From Eshraghiella crossota (lineage in GTDB: Bacteria; Bacillota; Clostridia; Lachnospirales; Lachnospiraceae), in contig NZ_CP102270.1 of assembly GCF_025148445.1 (NCBI RefSeq), forward strand, positions 248,001 through 312,000: 64,000 nt of DNA, written 5' to 3'. Position numbers and translations under genes: made by a program. Positions 6,702 through 15,165 of this stretch are shown in pieces. Numbering within the stretch: position 1 is the first letter of the stretch; the number at the start of each line of letters is the position of its first letter. The notes below the pieces were generated by a model. It ran no database searches. It had not been told where the DNA came from and saw only the letters and a program-made list of their open reading frames with translations.

Positions 6702-7931
6702 ATGGTAGTACAGCACAATTTAACAGCTATGAACTCTAACAGAATGTTAGGAGTAACAACAAGCACACAGGCAAAATCAACAGAGAAGTTATCATCAGGT
6801 TATAAGATTAACAGAGCAGCCGATGATGCAGCAGGACTTTCAATTTCTGAAAAGATGAGAAAGCAGATTCGTGGACTTACACAGGCTTCTTCAAACGCAC
6901 AGGATGGTATCAGTGCAGTGCAGACAGCAGAAGGTGCATTAAATGAAGTTCAGGATATGTTACAGAGAATGAACGAACTTGCAGTTAAGGCAGCTAACGG
7001 AACTAACTCAGAAGATGACAGAAATTACATCCAGGATGAAGTTAACCAGCTCATCAAGGAAATCGACAGAGTATCAACAACAACCAAGTTCAACGAGACA
7101 TACCTCTTAAAGGGGGATGATACTACAGCAGCAACTGTTGCAGATGCAGCAGCAGCTGAAGGAACAGCAGGTGCAGCTCAGACATATGATATTGATTTCG
7201 CTGGTAAAATCACAGCACCAGCAGAAGGTAAATCAGACGTTTCATTTAAGGTTGGAAGCAAGACTTATTCTATCACAGTAGAAGCCGGTGATGATGCCAA
7301 CAAGATTGGTGGAAAGATTAAGGATGCCCTTAACAATAATAAGTACTCTGATAAGGTTGGCGGTGATTATACAGCAACTAATGCCGGTGCTAAGATTACA
7401 CTTACAGCAGCTAAGAATGGTGTAATAGCAGCAGATGACAAGTTATCAGCAACAGCGAACAAAGATGTAACATTAAAGGCATCAGGAATCCTTACACTTA
7501 GTCTTCATGTTGGTGCAGATTCAACATCGGACAACCAGATTAGTGTAGATATCAAGCAGATGTCAGCAGATGTACTTGGATTAAAGACAGGCAAGTCATC
7601 AACAACAGCAGCAGAGAACGATACCCTTCTTGTAAATGGATCAAATGATGATAATGCAAGAAAAGCAATCGATACAATCGCATCAGCACTTCAGGAAGTA
7701 TCTAAGCAGCGTTCAGCACTTGGTGCAGCTCAGAACCGTCTCGAGCATACAATCGCTAACCTTGACAACGTTGTTGAAAATACAACAAGCGCTGAATCAT
7801 CAATCCGTGATACAGATATGGCAACAGAGATGGTTAAGTACTCTAACAACAACATCCTTGCACAGGCAGGTCAGGCAATGCTTGCACAGGCTAACCAGTC
7901 TAACCAGGGTGTATTATCATTACTTCAGTAA
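6702..7931 (+). CDS. fliC: Flagellin 2
   Basis: 409 residues, the same length as flagellin 1. The first 145 or so residues and the last 145 or so are virtually identical to it, differing for example by STQ for SKQ near residue 22. The central surface domain (about 146-265) has diverged strongly, with a different run after the shared TYLLKGDD. Start chosen at the ATG after TGGAGG. It has its own promoter, leader and terminator, so it is an independent second filament gene rather than an operon partner. Gene conversion of the ends is a likely explanation. Confidence 0.95.
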   Translation: MVVQHNLTAMNSNRMLGVTTSTQAKSTEKLSSGYKINRAADDAAGLSISEKMRKQIRGLTQASSNAQDGISAVQTAEGALNEVQDMLQRMNELAVKAANGTNSEDDRNYIQDEVNQLIKEIDRVSTTTKFNETYLLKGDDTTAATVADAAAAEGTAGAAQTYDIDFAGKITAPAEGKSDVSFKVGSKTYSITVEAGDDANKIGGKIKDALNNNKYSDKVGGDYTATNAGAKITLTAAKNGVIAADDKLSATANKDVTLKASGILTLSLHVGADSTSDNQISVDIKQMSADVLGLKTGKSSTTAAENDTLLVNGSNDDNARKAIDTIASALQEVSKQRSALGAAQNRLEHTIANLDNVVENTTSAESSIRDTDMATEMVKYSNNNILAQAGQAMLAQANQSNQGVLSLLQ

Positions 7932-7966
7932 TTATAATCAGTTGATAAAACAGACCATAATAAAGA

Positions 7967-7997
7967 AAAGACGTTCGGGAAACCGGACGTCTTTTTG
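7967..7997 (+). terminator. Terminator of flagellin 2
   Basis: AAAGACGTTCGG pairs with CCGGACGTCTTT around GAAA, followed by a T-run. Duplicate of the flagellin 1 terminator. Confidence 0.85.
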
Positions 7998-8212
7998 TAG
8001 TTGATATTTTTTATAAAATTTTAATAATGATCCTCTTTATTTTTCTATAGTCTTGTGCTAACATACAATTAGAGCATTCATATTCTTTTTTCTATGACGT
8101 AAGTCATTTCTAATTTCTAAATTGAAATCAATGCTTTATACCCAATCTAATTTTATAAGGCAGGAAGTTTTTATTTAGAATTAATGGCTTTTTCTGCCTG
8201 GAAGGAGTACAT

Positions 8213-9148
8213 ATGAATAATGAAACTGTAAACAGAAAATACAAGGATACCGTATTCAGACTTTTATTCAAAGATAAGTCAAATCTTCTCTCACTCTTTA
8301 ATGCGGTTAACGACACCGACTTTTCCGATGAAAACGATATCAAGATAACTACCCTTGAAAATGCCATATATATGACGAGCAAGAATGATATTTCCTGTAT
8401 CATAGATATGAAACTTAACCTTTTTGAACACCAGTCAACAGTCAACCCGAACATGCCATACCGCAACCTTGAATATGTGACAAAGTGTTTTAAAAGATAT
8501 GTTGGTAATTTTGATATATATACCGGCAAAGCCCTTACCTTACCTAATCCTAAGTTTGTTGTGTTTTATAATGGTGTTAATGAGCAGCCGCCAATCAGAG
8601 TAATGCGTCTGTCCGATTTATATGCCCACAAGGACGAGATACCTAATCTTGAACTTGTGGTTATCCAGTACAATATCAATAACCTGGGGGATTGCACCTT
8701 AATGGACAGATGTGAACCACTTAAGGAATATTCAGAGTTTATCGGATGCATCAGAAGCAATCTCAAAACAATGGATAAGGGAGAGGCAGTGGATTCAGCC
8801 ATTGATTATTGTATCGGAAACGGTATTCTTAAAGATTTTCTCACCAATAACAGAAATGAGGTCAGGTCAATGAGTTTATTTGAATTTGATGCGGAAGAAC
8901 ACGAAAAGGCGATAAAGCAGATAGCGTATGAAGAAGGTGAACTTGCGGGCTATAATAAAGGTGAACTTGCGGGCTATAACAAAGGTGAACTTGCGGGCTA
9001 TGATAAAGGAGAAGAGGCAGGTGCTATCAGAGGCAGAGCTGAACTTATATTATCGATGTTTAATTCCGGTAAGACACCGGAACAGATTTCTGATTTTTGC
9101 GGATTAGATTTAAAAGAAGTGAAAAAGGTTATAAAATCCCCAATGTAA
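8213..9148 (+). CDS. Rpn-type PD-(D/E)XK nuclease family protein, copy 1
   Basis: 311 residues. The fold signature is CIIDMKLNLFEHQS (about residues 62-75), whose Asp and ExQ residues match the PD-(D/E)XK core of the Rpn/putative transposase family. These are recombination-promoting nucleases, often multicopy in Lachnospiraceae. A C-terminal low-complexity stretch has three 8-residue units (GELAGYNK). The tail EQISDFCGLDLKEVKKVIK looks like a small helix-turn-helix. GGAAGGAG precedes the ATG. It is not shown to be mobile. Confidence 0.8.
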   Translation: MNNETVNRKYKDTVFRLLFKDKSNLLSLFNAVNDTDFSDENDIKITTLENAIYMTSKNDISCIIDMKLNLFEHQSTVNPNMPYRNLEYVTKCFKRYVGNFDIYTGKALTLPNPKFVVFYNGVNEQPPIRVMRLSDLYAHKDEIPNLELVVIQYNINNLGDCTLMDRCEPLKEYSEFIGCIRSNLKTMDKGEAVDSAIDYCIGNGILKDFLTNNRNEVRSMSLFEFDAEEHEKAIKQIAYEEGELAGYNKGELAGYNKGELAGYDKGEEAGAIRGRAELILSMFNSGKTPEQISDFCGLDLKEVKKVIKSPM

Positions 9149-9343
9149 AATCGAATAATATTCCTCTTTATTTTTCTACAATCTTGTGCTAACATACAAT
9201 TAAAGCATTCATATTCTTTTTTCTATGACGTAAGTCATTTCTAATTTCTAAATTGAAATCAATGCTTTATACCCAATCTAATTTTATAAGGCAGGAAGTT
9301 TTTATTTAGAATTAATGGCTTTTTCTGCCTGGAAGGAGAACAT

Positions 9344-10285
9344 ATGAATAATGAAACTGTAAACAGAAAATACAAGGATACCGTATTCAGGCTTTTATTC
9401 AAAGATAAGTCTAATCTTCTCTCACTCTTTAATGCGGTTAACGACACCGACTTTTCCGATGAAAACGATATCAAGATAACTACCCTTGAAAATGCCATAT
9501 ATATGACGAGCAAGAATGATATTTCCTGTATCATAGATATGAAGCTTAACCTTTTTGAACACCAGTCAACAGTCAACCCGAACATGCCATACCGCAACCT
9601 TGAATATGTGACAAAATGTTTTAAAAGATATGTTGGTAATTTTGATGTATATACCGGCAAAGCCCTTACCTTACCTAATCCTAAGTTTGTTGTATTTTAT
9701 AATGGTGTTAATGAGCAGCCGCCAATCAGGGTAATGCGTCTGTCCGATTTATATGCCCACAAGGACGAGATACCTAATCTTGAACTTGTGGTTATCCAGT
9801 ACAATATCAATAACCTGGCGGATTGCACCTTAATGGACAGATGTGAACCCCTTAAGGAATATTCAGAGTTTATCGGATGCATCAGAAGCAATCTCAAAAC
9901 AATGGATAAGGGAGAGGCAGTGGATTCAGCCATTGATTACTGTATCGGAAACGGTATTCTTAAAGATTTTCTCACTAATAACAGAAATGAGGTCAGGTCA
10001 ATGAGTTTATTTGAATTTGATGCGGAAGAACACGAAAAGGCGATAAAGCAGATAGCGTATGAAGATGGCTATGATAAAGGTGAACTTGAGGGCTATAACA
10101 AAGGTGAACTTGCGGGCTATGATAAAGGAGAAGAGGCAGGTGCTATCAGAGGCAGAGCTGAACTTATATTATCAATGTTTAATTCCGGTAAGACACCGGA
10201 ACAGATTTCTGATTTTTGCGGATTAGATTTGAAAGAAGTGAAAAAGGTTATTGAACAATCAGATGGAAATTCACTGAATAATTAA
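9344..10285 (+). CDS. Rpn-type PD-(D/E)XK nuclease family protein, copy 2
   Basis: 313 residues, nearly identical to copy 1 including FEHQS and the tail. It differs in the acidic Gly-Tyr repeat (GYDKGELEGYNKGELAGYDKG instead of three uniform units), consistent with slippage of a 24-bp tandem repeat. Its end also differs, with EQSDGNSLNN replacing KSPM. The ribosome site GGAAGGAG is kept. Both copies look intact and would be expressed alike. Confidence 0.8.
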   Translation: MNNETVNRKYKDTVFRLLFKDKSNLLSLFNAVNDTDFSDENDIKITTLENAIYMTSKNDISCIIDMKLNLFEHQSTVNPNMPYRNLEYVTKCFKRYVGNFDVYTGKALTLPNPKFVVFYNGVNEQPPIRVMRLSDLYAHKDEIPNLELVVIQYNINNLADCTLMDRCEPLKEYSEFIGCIRSNLKTMDKGEAVDSAIDYCIGNGILKDFLTNNRNEVRSMSLFEFDAEEHEKAIKQIAYEDGYDKGELEGYNKGELAGYDKGEEAGAIRGRAELILSMFNSGKTPEQISDFCGLDLKEVKKVIEQSDGNSLNN

Positions 10286-10320
10286 ATGTTTTGGAAAATA
10301 CACATGATAATCGTTACGAA

Positions 10321-10812
10321 AATCCGATGAAAACGATATCATAATAACTATCCTTGTACAATATCAATAACCTGGTGGATTGCACCTTAATGGACAGATG
10401 TGAACCCCTTAAGGAATATTCAGAGTTTATCGGATGCATCAGAAGCAATCTCAAAACAATGGATAAGGGAGAGGCAGTGGATTCAGCCATTGATTATTGT
10501 ATCGGAAATGGTATTCTTAAGGATTTTCTCACTAATAACAGAAATGAGGTCAGGTCAATGAGTTTATTTGAATTTGATGCGGAAGAACACGAAAAGGCGA
10601 TAAAGCAGATAGCGTATGAAGAAGGTGAACTTGTGGGCTATAACAAAGGTGAACTTGCGGGCTATGATAAAGGAGAAGAGGCAGGTGCTATCAGAGGCAG
10701 AGCTGAGCTTATATTATCAATGTTTAATTCAGGTAAGACACCGAAACAGATTTCAGATTTTTGCGGATTAGATTTGAAAGAAGTGAAAAAGATTATAAAA
10801 TCCCCAATGTAA
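10321..10812 (+). pseudogene. Rpn-type nuclease, copy 3, truncated
   Basis: The homology starts near the equivalent of residue 42 (TCCGATGAAAACGATATC), then jumps at CCTTG|TACAAT, skipping about 310 bp relative to copy 2. It then runs on to the normal C-terminus (KSPM). The nuclease core with FEHQS is gone. A 152-codon frame survives from a TTG within the fused part. Two GELAG-type units remain. It is a decayed member of the tandem array, not a functional enzyme. Confidence 0.8.
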
Positions 10813-11000
10813 AATCAAATAATATTCCTCTTTATTTTTCTATGACGTAAGTCATTTCTAATTTCTAAATTGAAATCAATGCTTTATACCCAGTTTGATT
10901 TTATAAGGTCGGAAGTTAATTTTTAATATTTATTTTTTAAAAATATAATGATACAATGCAGGTAAGGGCACAGTTTCCTCCTGCATGGGAAAGGAACGTA

Positions 11001-11930
11001 GTGGGACAGAAAGACATTTTATTAAAAGATTATTTTACTCCGGACATATTTGCGGACGCAATTAACGCAATATTGTATGACGGAAAGAGTGTGGTAACAC
11101 CCGAAAGGATGCGTACCATAGATATAGAAACCCAGCGTGTGGAGGATGAAAACGGAAATGTAACCGCAGATACAAGGCTGAGGGATTCGGCAAAGGTAGT
11201 TGAAGTAGATGATGCCATATACTGCCTGTTTGCCATTGAACACCAGTCCGTTGAGGATTACACAATGCCGCTACGTATAATGGAATACGATGTAAGGGAA
11301 TATTTAAGGCAGGTAAAGAGTAACAAAGGCGTGCAGGTCCGGATAAAGCCAATCATCACGATTGTAATGTACTGGAAAGCCGATAAATGGAACCAGCCTG
11401 TAAGCGTAAAAGACATGTTTGATAAGAATACGGTCAGATGGCTTGAATACAACGGACTTGGAGGATATATCCAGGATTACAGGATGCACCTGTTTGAACC
11501 CGGAACCGTAAAAGAAGAAGATCTTGAAAAATTCAAAACAGAACTTAAAGATGTTATTGCCTATGTGAAATACAGTAAAAGCACAGAAGCACTTAAAGAC
11601 TACAACGAGAAATATAAGCCGGACTTAACCAAAAGTACAGTAACATTGATTAATGAACTTACAAACAGCAAATATGTATTTATCGAAGGGAAGGAGAGAC
11701 TCGATATGTGCGAAGCATTTGAAGGATTAATAGAAGAAGGCAGAGCTAAGGGAAAAGCTGAAGAACTAAAGGAAAAATACAAATCATGGGTAACATTAAG
11801 CAACAATCTAAAAAAGAGAGGCATGAGTAATCCTGAAATTGCTTCTTTACTTGGTGTACCGGAAACTGAATTGCAAAAGGCATTTAAGATGATTAAAGAA
11901 GAAAAAACAGAGAAAATGAATATGAAATGA
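11001..11930 (+). CDS. Divergent Rpn/PD-(D/E)XK nuclease family protein
   Basis: About 309 residues from a GTG at 11001. An in-frame ATG at 10956 would add 15 residues but has no ribosome site, whereas AAAGGA lies five bases before the GTG. It begins VGQKDILLKDYFTPDIFADA. The core has an Asp-rich segment and FAIEHQSVEDYTMPLRIMEYD, the ExQ of the PD-(D/E)XK transposase-like family. The C-terminal RGMSNPEIASLLGVPE resembles a helix-turn-helix. It is a different subfamily from the three genes upstream, so the area is a cluster of this superfamily. Confidence 0.75.
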   Translation: MGQKDILLKDYFTPDIFADAINAILYDGKSVVTPERMRTIDIETQRVEDENGNVTADTRLRDSAKVVEVDDAIYCLFAIEHQSVEDYTMPLRIMEYDVREYLRQVKSNKGVQVRIKPIITIVMYWKADKWNQPVSVKDMFDKNTVRWLEYNGLGGYIQDYRMHLFEPGTVKEEDLEKFKTELKDVIAYVKYSKSTEALKDYNEKYKPDLTKSTVTLINELTNSKYVFIEGKERLDMCEAFEGLIEEGRAKGKAEELKEKYKSWVTLSNNLKKRGMSNPEIASLLGVPETELQKAFKMIKEEKTEKMNMK

Positions 11931-12037
11931 AAATGTAAAATAAACTAAACGATATTAATGATTTTCATAACCTCTTGACAAGGGTAGTATAATGTGGTTG
12001 AAGTAAAAGAAATGGTTCAATGAAAGAAGGAATTTTT

Positions 12038-12517
12038 ATGAAAAAGTTACTTGTACCGGTTATACTTATGATGGCGTTGTTAGCAGGATGTGGCAATGCA
12101 GGCAATGATTCGCTTGTTAATAAAGATTATACCATTGATTCAAGTGACAATAATGAAGCTGAAGTGACCACTCCGGCAAAGGATGAAGAACAGCAGACAA
12201 CTTCTGTAAAGGCTGGTGAAGATAGCACAACCAATGCTTCCAATAGCAATACATTGAATCAGCCATCAGATGACAGGTTTGCATATAAGATAAAAGGTTC
12301 AATAATGGATTTTGATTCTGTCAAGGGTCCATATATTATAATTGACCTTGATAAGATGACAGTCCTTGATTCAACAAGTAAGAATGCCAGAATTGACAAT
12401 TATTCATATGACGGAACCGTCCTTACCATAACGTTATCCAGCGATGAAGATAAGAATCCACAGACATATGTAATAGATACAAGTGTAAAGTCAATGGGTA
12501 AGTTACCTGTATCCTAA
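12038..12517 (+). CDS. Small lipoprotein
   Basis: 159 residues. It has a lipoprotein signal peptide, MKKLLVPVILMMALLAGCG, with LAGC as lipobox, followed by a Ser/Thr/Asp/Glu-rich linker (about 25-75). The compact C-terminal domain (about 80-159) has DDRFAYKIKG and no motif I recognise. The ATG at 12038 is preferred over one at 12020 because AAAGAAGG sits between them. It would be anchored outside the membrane. Its role is unknown. Confidence 0.7.
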   Translation: MKKLLVPVILMMALLAGCGNAGNDSLVNKDYTIDSSDNNEAEVTTPAKDEEQQTTSVKAGEDSTTNASNSNTLNQPSDDRFAYKIKGSIMDFDSVKGPYIIIDLDKMTVLDSTSKNARIDNYSYDGTVLTITLSSDEDKNPQTYVIDTSVKSMGKLPVS

Positions 12518-12547
12518 ATCAAGTTGATGTAAAAGCGTAAAAAAATA

Positions 12548-12576
12548 TTGCATATATAAATAACTTGTGTTAAATT
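12548..12576 (+). promoter_or_regulatory. Promoter of the polyamine operon leader
   Basis: TTGCAT (12548-12553), a 17-base spacer and TAAATT (12571-12576). A start near 12,583 would give a leader of about 235 nt before the first gene. Confidence 0.6.
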
Positions 12577-12582
12577 ACATTT

Positions 12583-12797
12583 TAGTGACGAGAGTCAATT
12601 CAGACCGCTTCATTTATGAAGAGAGCCTTACGGACAGGCGGGTCGGCTGCCGGGCGGATAATCCGCATTATTGATTACATTATCATCTTGTGAAAGTCAA
12701 TAAGAGCAGTAGGCTTTTATCGTGCTGAATACTCTGGCAACATATAATTATTTATATTGGACGACAACAGGTGGTAATGATACCACCTGTTATTTTT
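12583..12797 (+). promoter_or_regulatory. Structured leader RNA, candidate riboswitch or attenuator
   Basis: Successive stems can be drawn: TGAC/GTCA closing a GAGA tetraloop (12586-12597); CTTCAT/ATGAAG; GCCT/AGGC with ACGGA in the loop; GCGGA/TCCGC; and TTATTGA/TCAATAA closing a longer loop (about 12669-12702). A strong intrinsic terminator follows and then the operon ribosome site. This architecture is typical of a metabolite-sensing leader. I could not match it to a class I know. The operon makes polyamines, so arginine, agmatine, AdoMet or a polyamine are natural ligand guesses. Confidence 0.55.
12766..12797 (+). terminator. Attenuator-type terminator before the polyamine operon
   Basis: AACAGGTGGTA pairs perfectly with TACCACCTGTT around ATGA, then ATTTTT. 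It lies 9 bases before AAGGAG and 23 before the start codon, so it acts on this operon's own transcript. Confidence 0.85.
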
Positions 12798-12819
12798 ATA
12801 TATATAAGGAGACCTTCAA

Positions 12820-14268
12820 ATGGATTTGGAAAAACAGAAGCATGCGCCTATATGTGATGCACTGGAAAGATTTAAGAAAAAGAGAGTAGTACCTTTTGAT
12901 GTTCCGGGACATAAGAGAGGAAGAGGTAATCCGGAATTATGTGATTTACTTGGAGAACAATGTGTAGGACTTGATGTGAACAGCATGAAGCCTCTTGATA
13001 ATCTTTGCAATCCGGTGTCAGTAATTTCAGAAGCAGAAGAACTGATGGCAGATGCCTTTAATGCGGCAGGAGCATTTCTGATGGTTGGAGGGACAACAAG
13101 TGCTGTACAGGCGATGGTTTTGTCTGTATGTAAAGAAGGAGACAAAATTATTTTACCGCGAAACGTACATAAAAGCGTGATTAATGCACTGATTTTATGC
13201 GGGGCGGTACCTGTTTATGTTAATCCTACAACACATCCTGAGATTGGTATATCGCTTGGGGTACCTGTGGATAAGATGCAAAAGGCAATAGAAGAAAATC
13301 CTGATGCTGTGGCGGTGCTTATTAACAATCCCACATATTACGGAATCTGCAGTGATTTGAAATCATTAACCGATTTGGCACATAGCCATGGGATGAAAGT
13401 ACTGTGTGACGAAGCGCACGGAACACATCTTTACTTTGGAAGTAATTTACCAATATCGGGCATGGCGGCAGGGGCAGACCTTGCGGCGGTATCCATGCAC
13501 AAATCGGGTGGAAGCCTGACGCAAAGTTCCGTGCTTTTGACGGGACAAAATATGGACAAAGGACTTGTAAGACAGATAATTAATCTTACTCAGACAACGT
13601 CGGCAAGTTATTTACTTTTATCAAGTCTTGACCTTAGCAGACGTAATCTTGCCCTGCGTGGAAAAGAATGTTTTGACAAAGTTGTTGAGATGGCAGAATA
13701 TGCGAGAGAAGAAATTAACAGAATCGGTGGATATTATGCATACGGGCGTGAACTTGTGGATGGTGTTAATGTTTTTGATTATGACGTTACCAAGCTTTGC
13801 ATATATACAAGGAATATCGGGCTCACGGGAATAGAAGTGTATGATTTGCTCAGGGATGAGTATGATATTCAGATTGAATTCGGGGACCTTGGAAGCATTA
13901 TGGCATACATCTCAATCGGCGACAGGTTAAGGGATATTGAGAGATTGGTAGGTGCATTGGAGGATATAAAAAGACTTTATGCAAAGGATGGAAGCAACCT
14001 TGCATGTGTAGATTTTATAGAGCCTGAAGTTGTAAAAAGCCCTAAACAGTCATTTTATGCAGAGAAGGTTTCAATGCCGCTTTCAAAAAGTGCAGGAAAT
14101 GTCTGTGGTGAATTCGTAATGTGTTATCCACCGGGAATTCCAATACTTGCACCGGGAGAACTGATAACAGATGAGATAATTGAACATATTGTTTTTTCAA
14201 AAGAAAAAGGCTGCAGCCTTCAGGGTGCGGCTGACCCGGATGTGGAAAATATCAGGGTTTTAAAATAA
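12820..14268 (+). CDS. speA: Arginine decarboxylase (Orn/Lys/Arg decarboxylase family)
   Basis: 482 residues. PLP-dependent fold-type I decarboxylase of the Bacillus SpeA type. It starts with PFDVPGHKRGRGNPEL, carries the PLP-binding CDEAHGTH, and has the Schiff-base lysine in SMHKSGGSLTQSS. A C-terminal decarboxylase domain ends the protein. Arginine is the inferred substrate because AguA and AguB, which convert agmatine to putrescine, are in the same operon; sequence alone cannot exclude lysine or ornithine. AAGGAG precedes the ATG. First gene of a six-gene operon behind a structured leader. Confidence 0.88.
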   Translation: MDLEKQKHAPICDALERFKKKRVVPFDVPGHKRGRGNPELCDLLGEQCVGLDVNSMKPLDNLCNPVSVISEAEELMADAFNAAGAFLMVGGTTSAVQAMVLSVCKEGDKIILPRNVHKSVINALILCGAVPVYVNPTTHPEIGISLGVPVDKMQKAIEENPDAVAVLINNPTYYGICSDLKSLTDLAHSHGMKVLCDEAHGTHLYFGSNLPISGMAAGADLAAVSMHKSGGSLTQSSVLLTGQNMDKGLVRQIINLTQTTSASYLLLSSLDLSRRNLALRGKECFDKVVEMAEYAREEINRIGGYYAYGRELVDGVNVFDYDVTKLCIYTRNIGLTGIEVYDLLRDEYDIQIEFGDLGSIMAYISIGDRLRDIERLVGALEDIKRLYAKDGSNLACVDFIEPEVVKSPKQSFYAEKVSMPLSKSAGNVCGEFVMCYPPGIPILAPGELITDEIIEHIVFSKEKGCSLQGAADPDVENIRVLK

Positions 14269-14286
14269 TCATACAGGAGAAATGAG

Positions 14287-15165
14287 ATGGCAGGGAAAAA
14301 AGCAGAAATGTGGTTCTCTGATTATCAGACAGAAAATGTCTGCCTTGATATCAGAATTGAAAAAGAGCTTTATTCGGGACAAAGTGAATATCAGCGTATA
14401 GAAATACTGCAATCTGAATCTTTTGGCAGAATACTTGTTCTTGATGGAAGCATTGTATTTTCAGAAGCAGATGAATTTATATATAACGAGATGGTTACGC
14501 ATGTACCGATGTCGGTACATCCCGATGTTAAAAAAGTGCTTATAATAGGCGGTGGTGACGGAGGCGTATGCACCGAATTTACAGCATATCCCGAAATTGA
14601 AGAAATAGATGTTGTTGAGCCCGATGAAGAACTCGTAGAGGTATGTATGAAATATTTTCCGGATACGGCAAGAGGCCTTAATGACGAAAGGGTGCATATA
14701 TATCATCAGGACGGGCTTAGGTTTCTGCGAGGCAGAAAAGGAGAATATGACATAATTATAAATGATTCTACAGACCCGTTTGGACACACGGAAGGACTTT
14801 TTACTAAAGAATTTTATGGAATATGTTATCAGGCACTTAAGGAAGATGGAATAATGGTTTATCAGCATGGAAGCCCCTTCTTTGATGAAGATGAATCAGC
14901 ATTCCGTTCAATGCACAGGAAAGTATACAGAAGTTTTCCTATAAGCAGGGTATATCAGGCGCATGTGCCTACATGTGCCAGCGGCTACTGGATGTTTGGT
15001 TTTGCCAGTAAAAAATATCACCCGCTTAATGATTTTGATTCAAAAAGATGGGAAGAGAGACATCTTAAAACATGGTATTACACAACTAATCTTCACCTTG
15101 GAGCTTTTATGCTGCCAAAATATGTTGAGGATTTATTAGAACAGGAGGAAAAAGAGAATGGCTAG
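14287..15165 (+). CDS. speE: Spermidine synthase family protein
   Basis: 292 residues, of usual SpeE length. The Rossmann motif is IIGGGDGGVCTEF, followed by the acidic VVEPDEELVEVC. The catalytic loop is INDSTDPFGHTEGLFT, and PTCASGYWMFGFASKK is the late conserved segment. SpeE transfers an aminopropyl group from decarboxylated AdoMet to putrescine or another amine. No AdoMet decarboxylase gene is seen here. It overlaps the next gene by eight bases, implying coupled translation. The operon also encodes the carboxyspermidine route, so the acceptor may not be putrescine. Confidence 0.85.
   Translation: MAGKKAEMWFSDYQTENVCLDIRIEKELYSGQSEYQRIEILQSESFGRILVLDGSIVFSEADEFIYNEMVTHVPMSVHPDVKKVLIIGGGDGGVCTEFTAYPEIEEIDVVEPDEELVEVCMKYFPDTARGLNDERVHIYHQDGLRFLRGRKGEYDIIINDSTDPFGHTEGLFTKEFYGICYQALKEDGIMVYQHGSPFFDEDESAFRSMHRKVYRSFPISRVYQAHVPTCASGYWMFGFASKKYHPLNDFDSKRWEERHLKTWYYTTNLHLGAFMLPKYVEDLLEQEEKENG

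Larger units (their letters stand above)
8030..10285 (+). repeat. 1.13-kb tandem duplication of gene plus leader
   Basis: Two near-identical units lie head to tail with a 1,131-bp period (start codons at 8213 and 9344). Each comprises about 180 bp of upstream sequence, with the landmark TATGACGTAAGTCATTTC, plus an Rpn-type gene. A partial third gene (10321-10812) and a third copy of the upstream landmark (about 10,842) follow, so at least three units once existed. Confidence 0.85.

Noticed and set aside
11972-11996. TTGACA/TATAAT promoter before the lipoprotein
   Set aside because: The two boxes are only seven bases apart, too close for one promoter; the TATAAT alone may still be a -10.
12583-12797. 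T-box leader before speA
   Set aside because: GGTGGTA is simply the left arm of the terminator; no specifier stem motifs or downstream antiterminator bulge were found.
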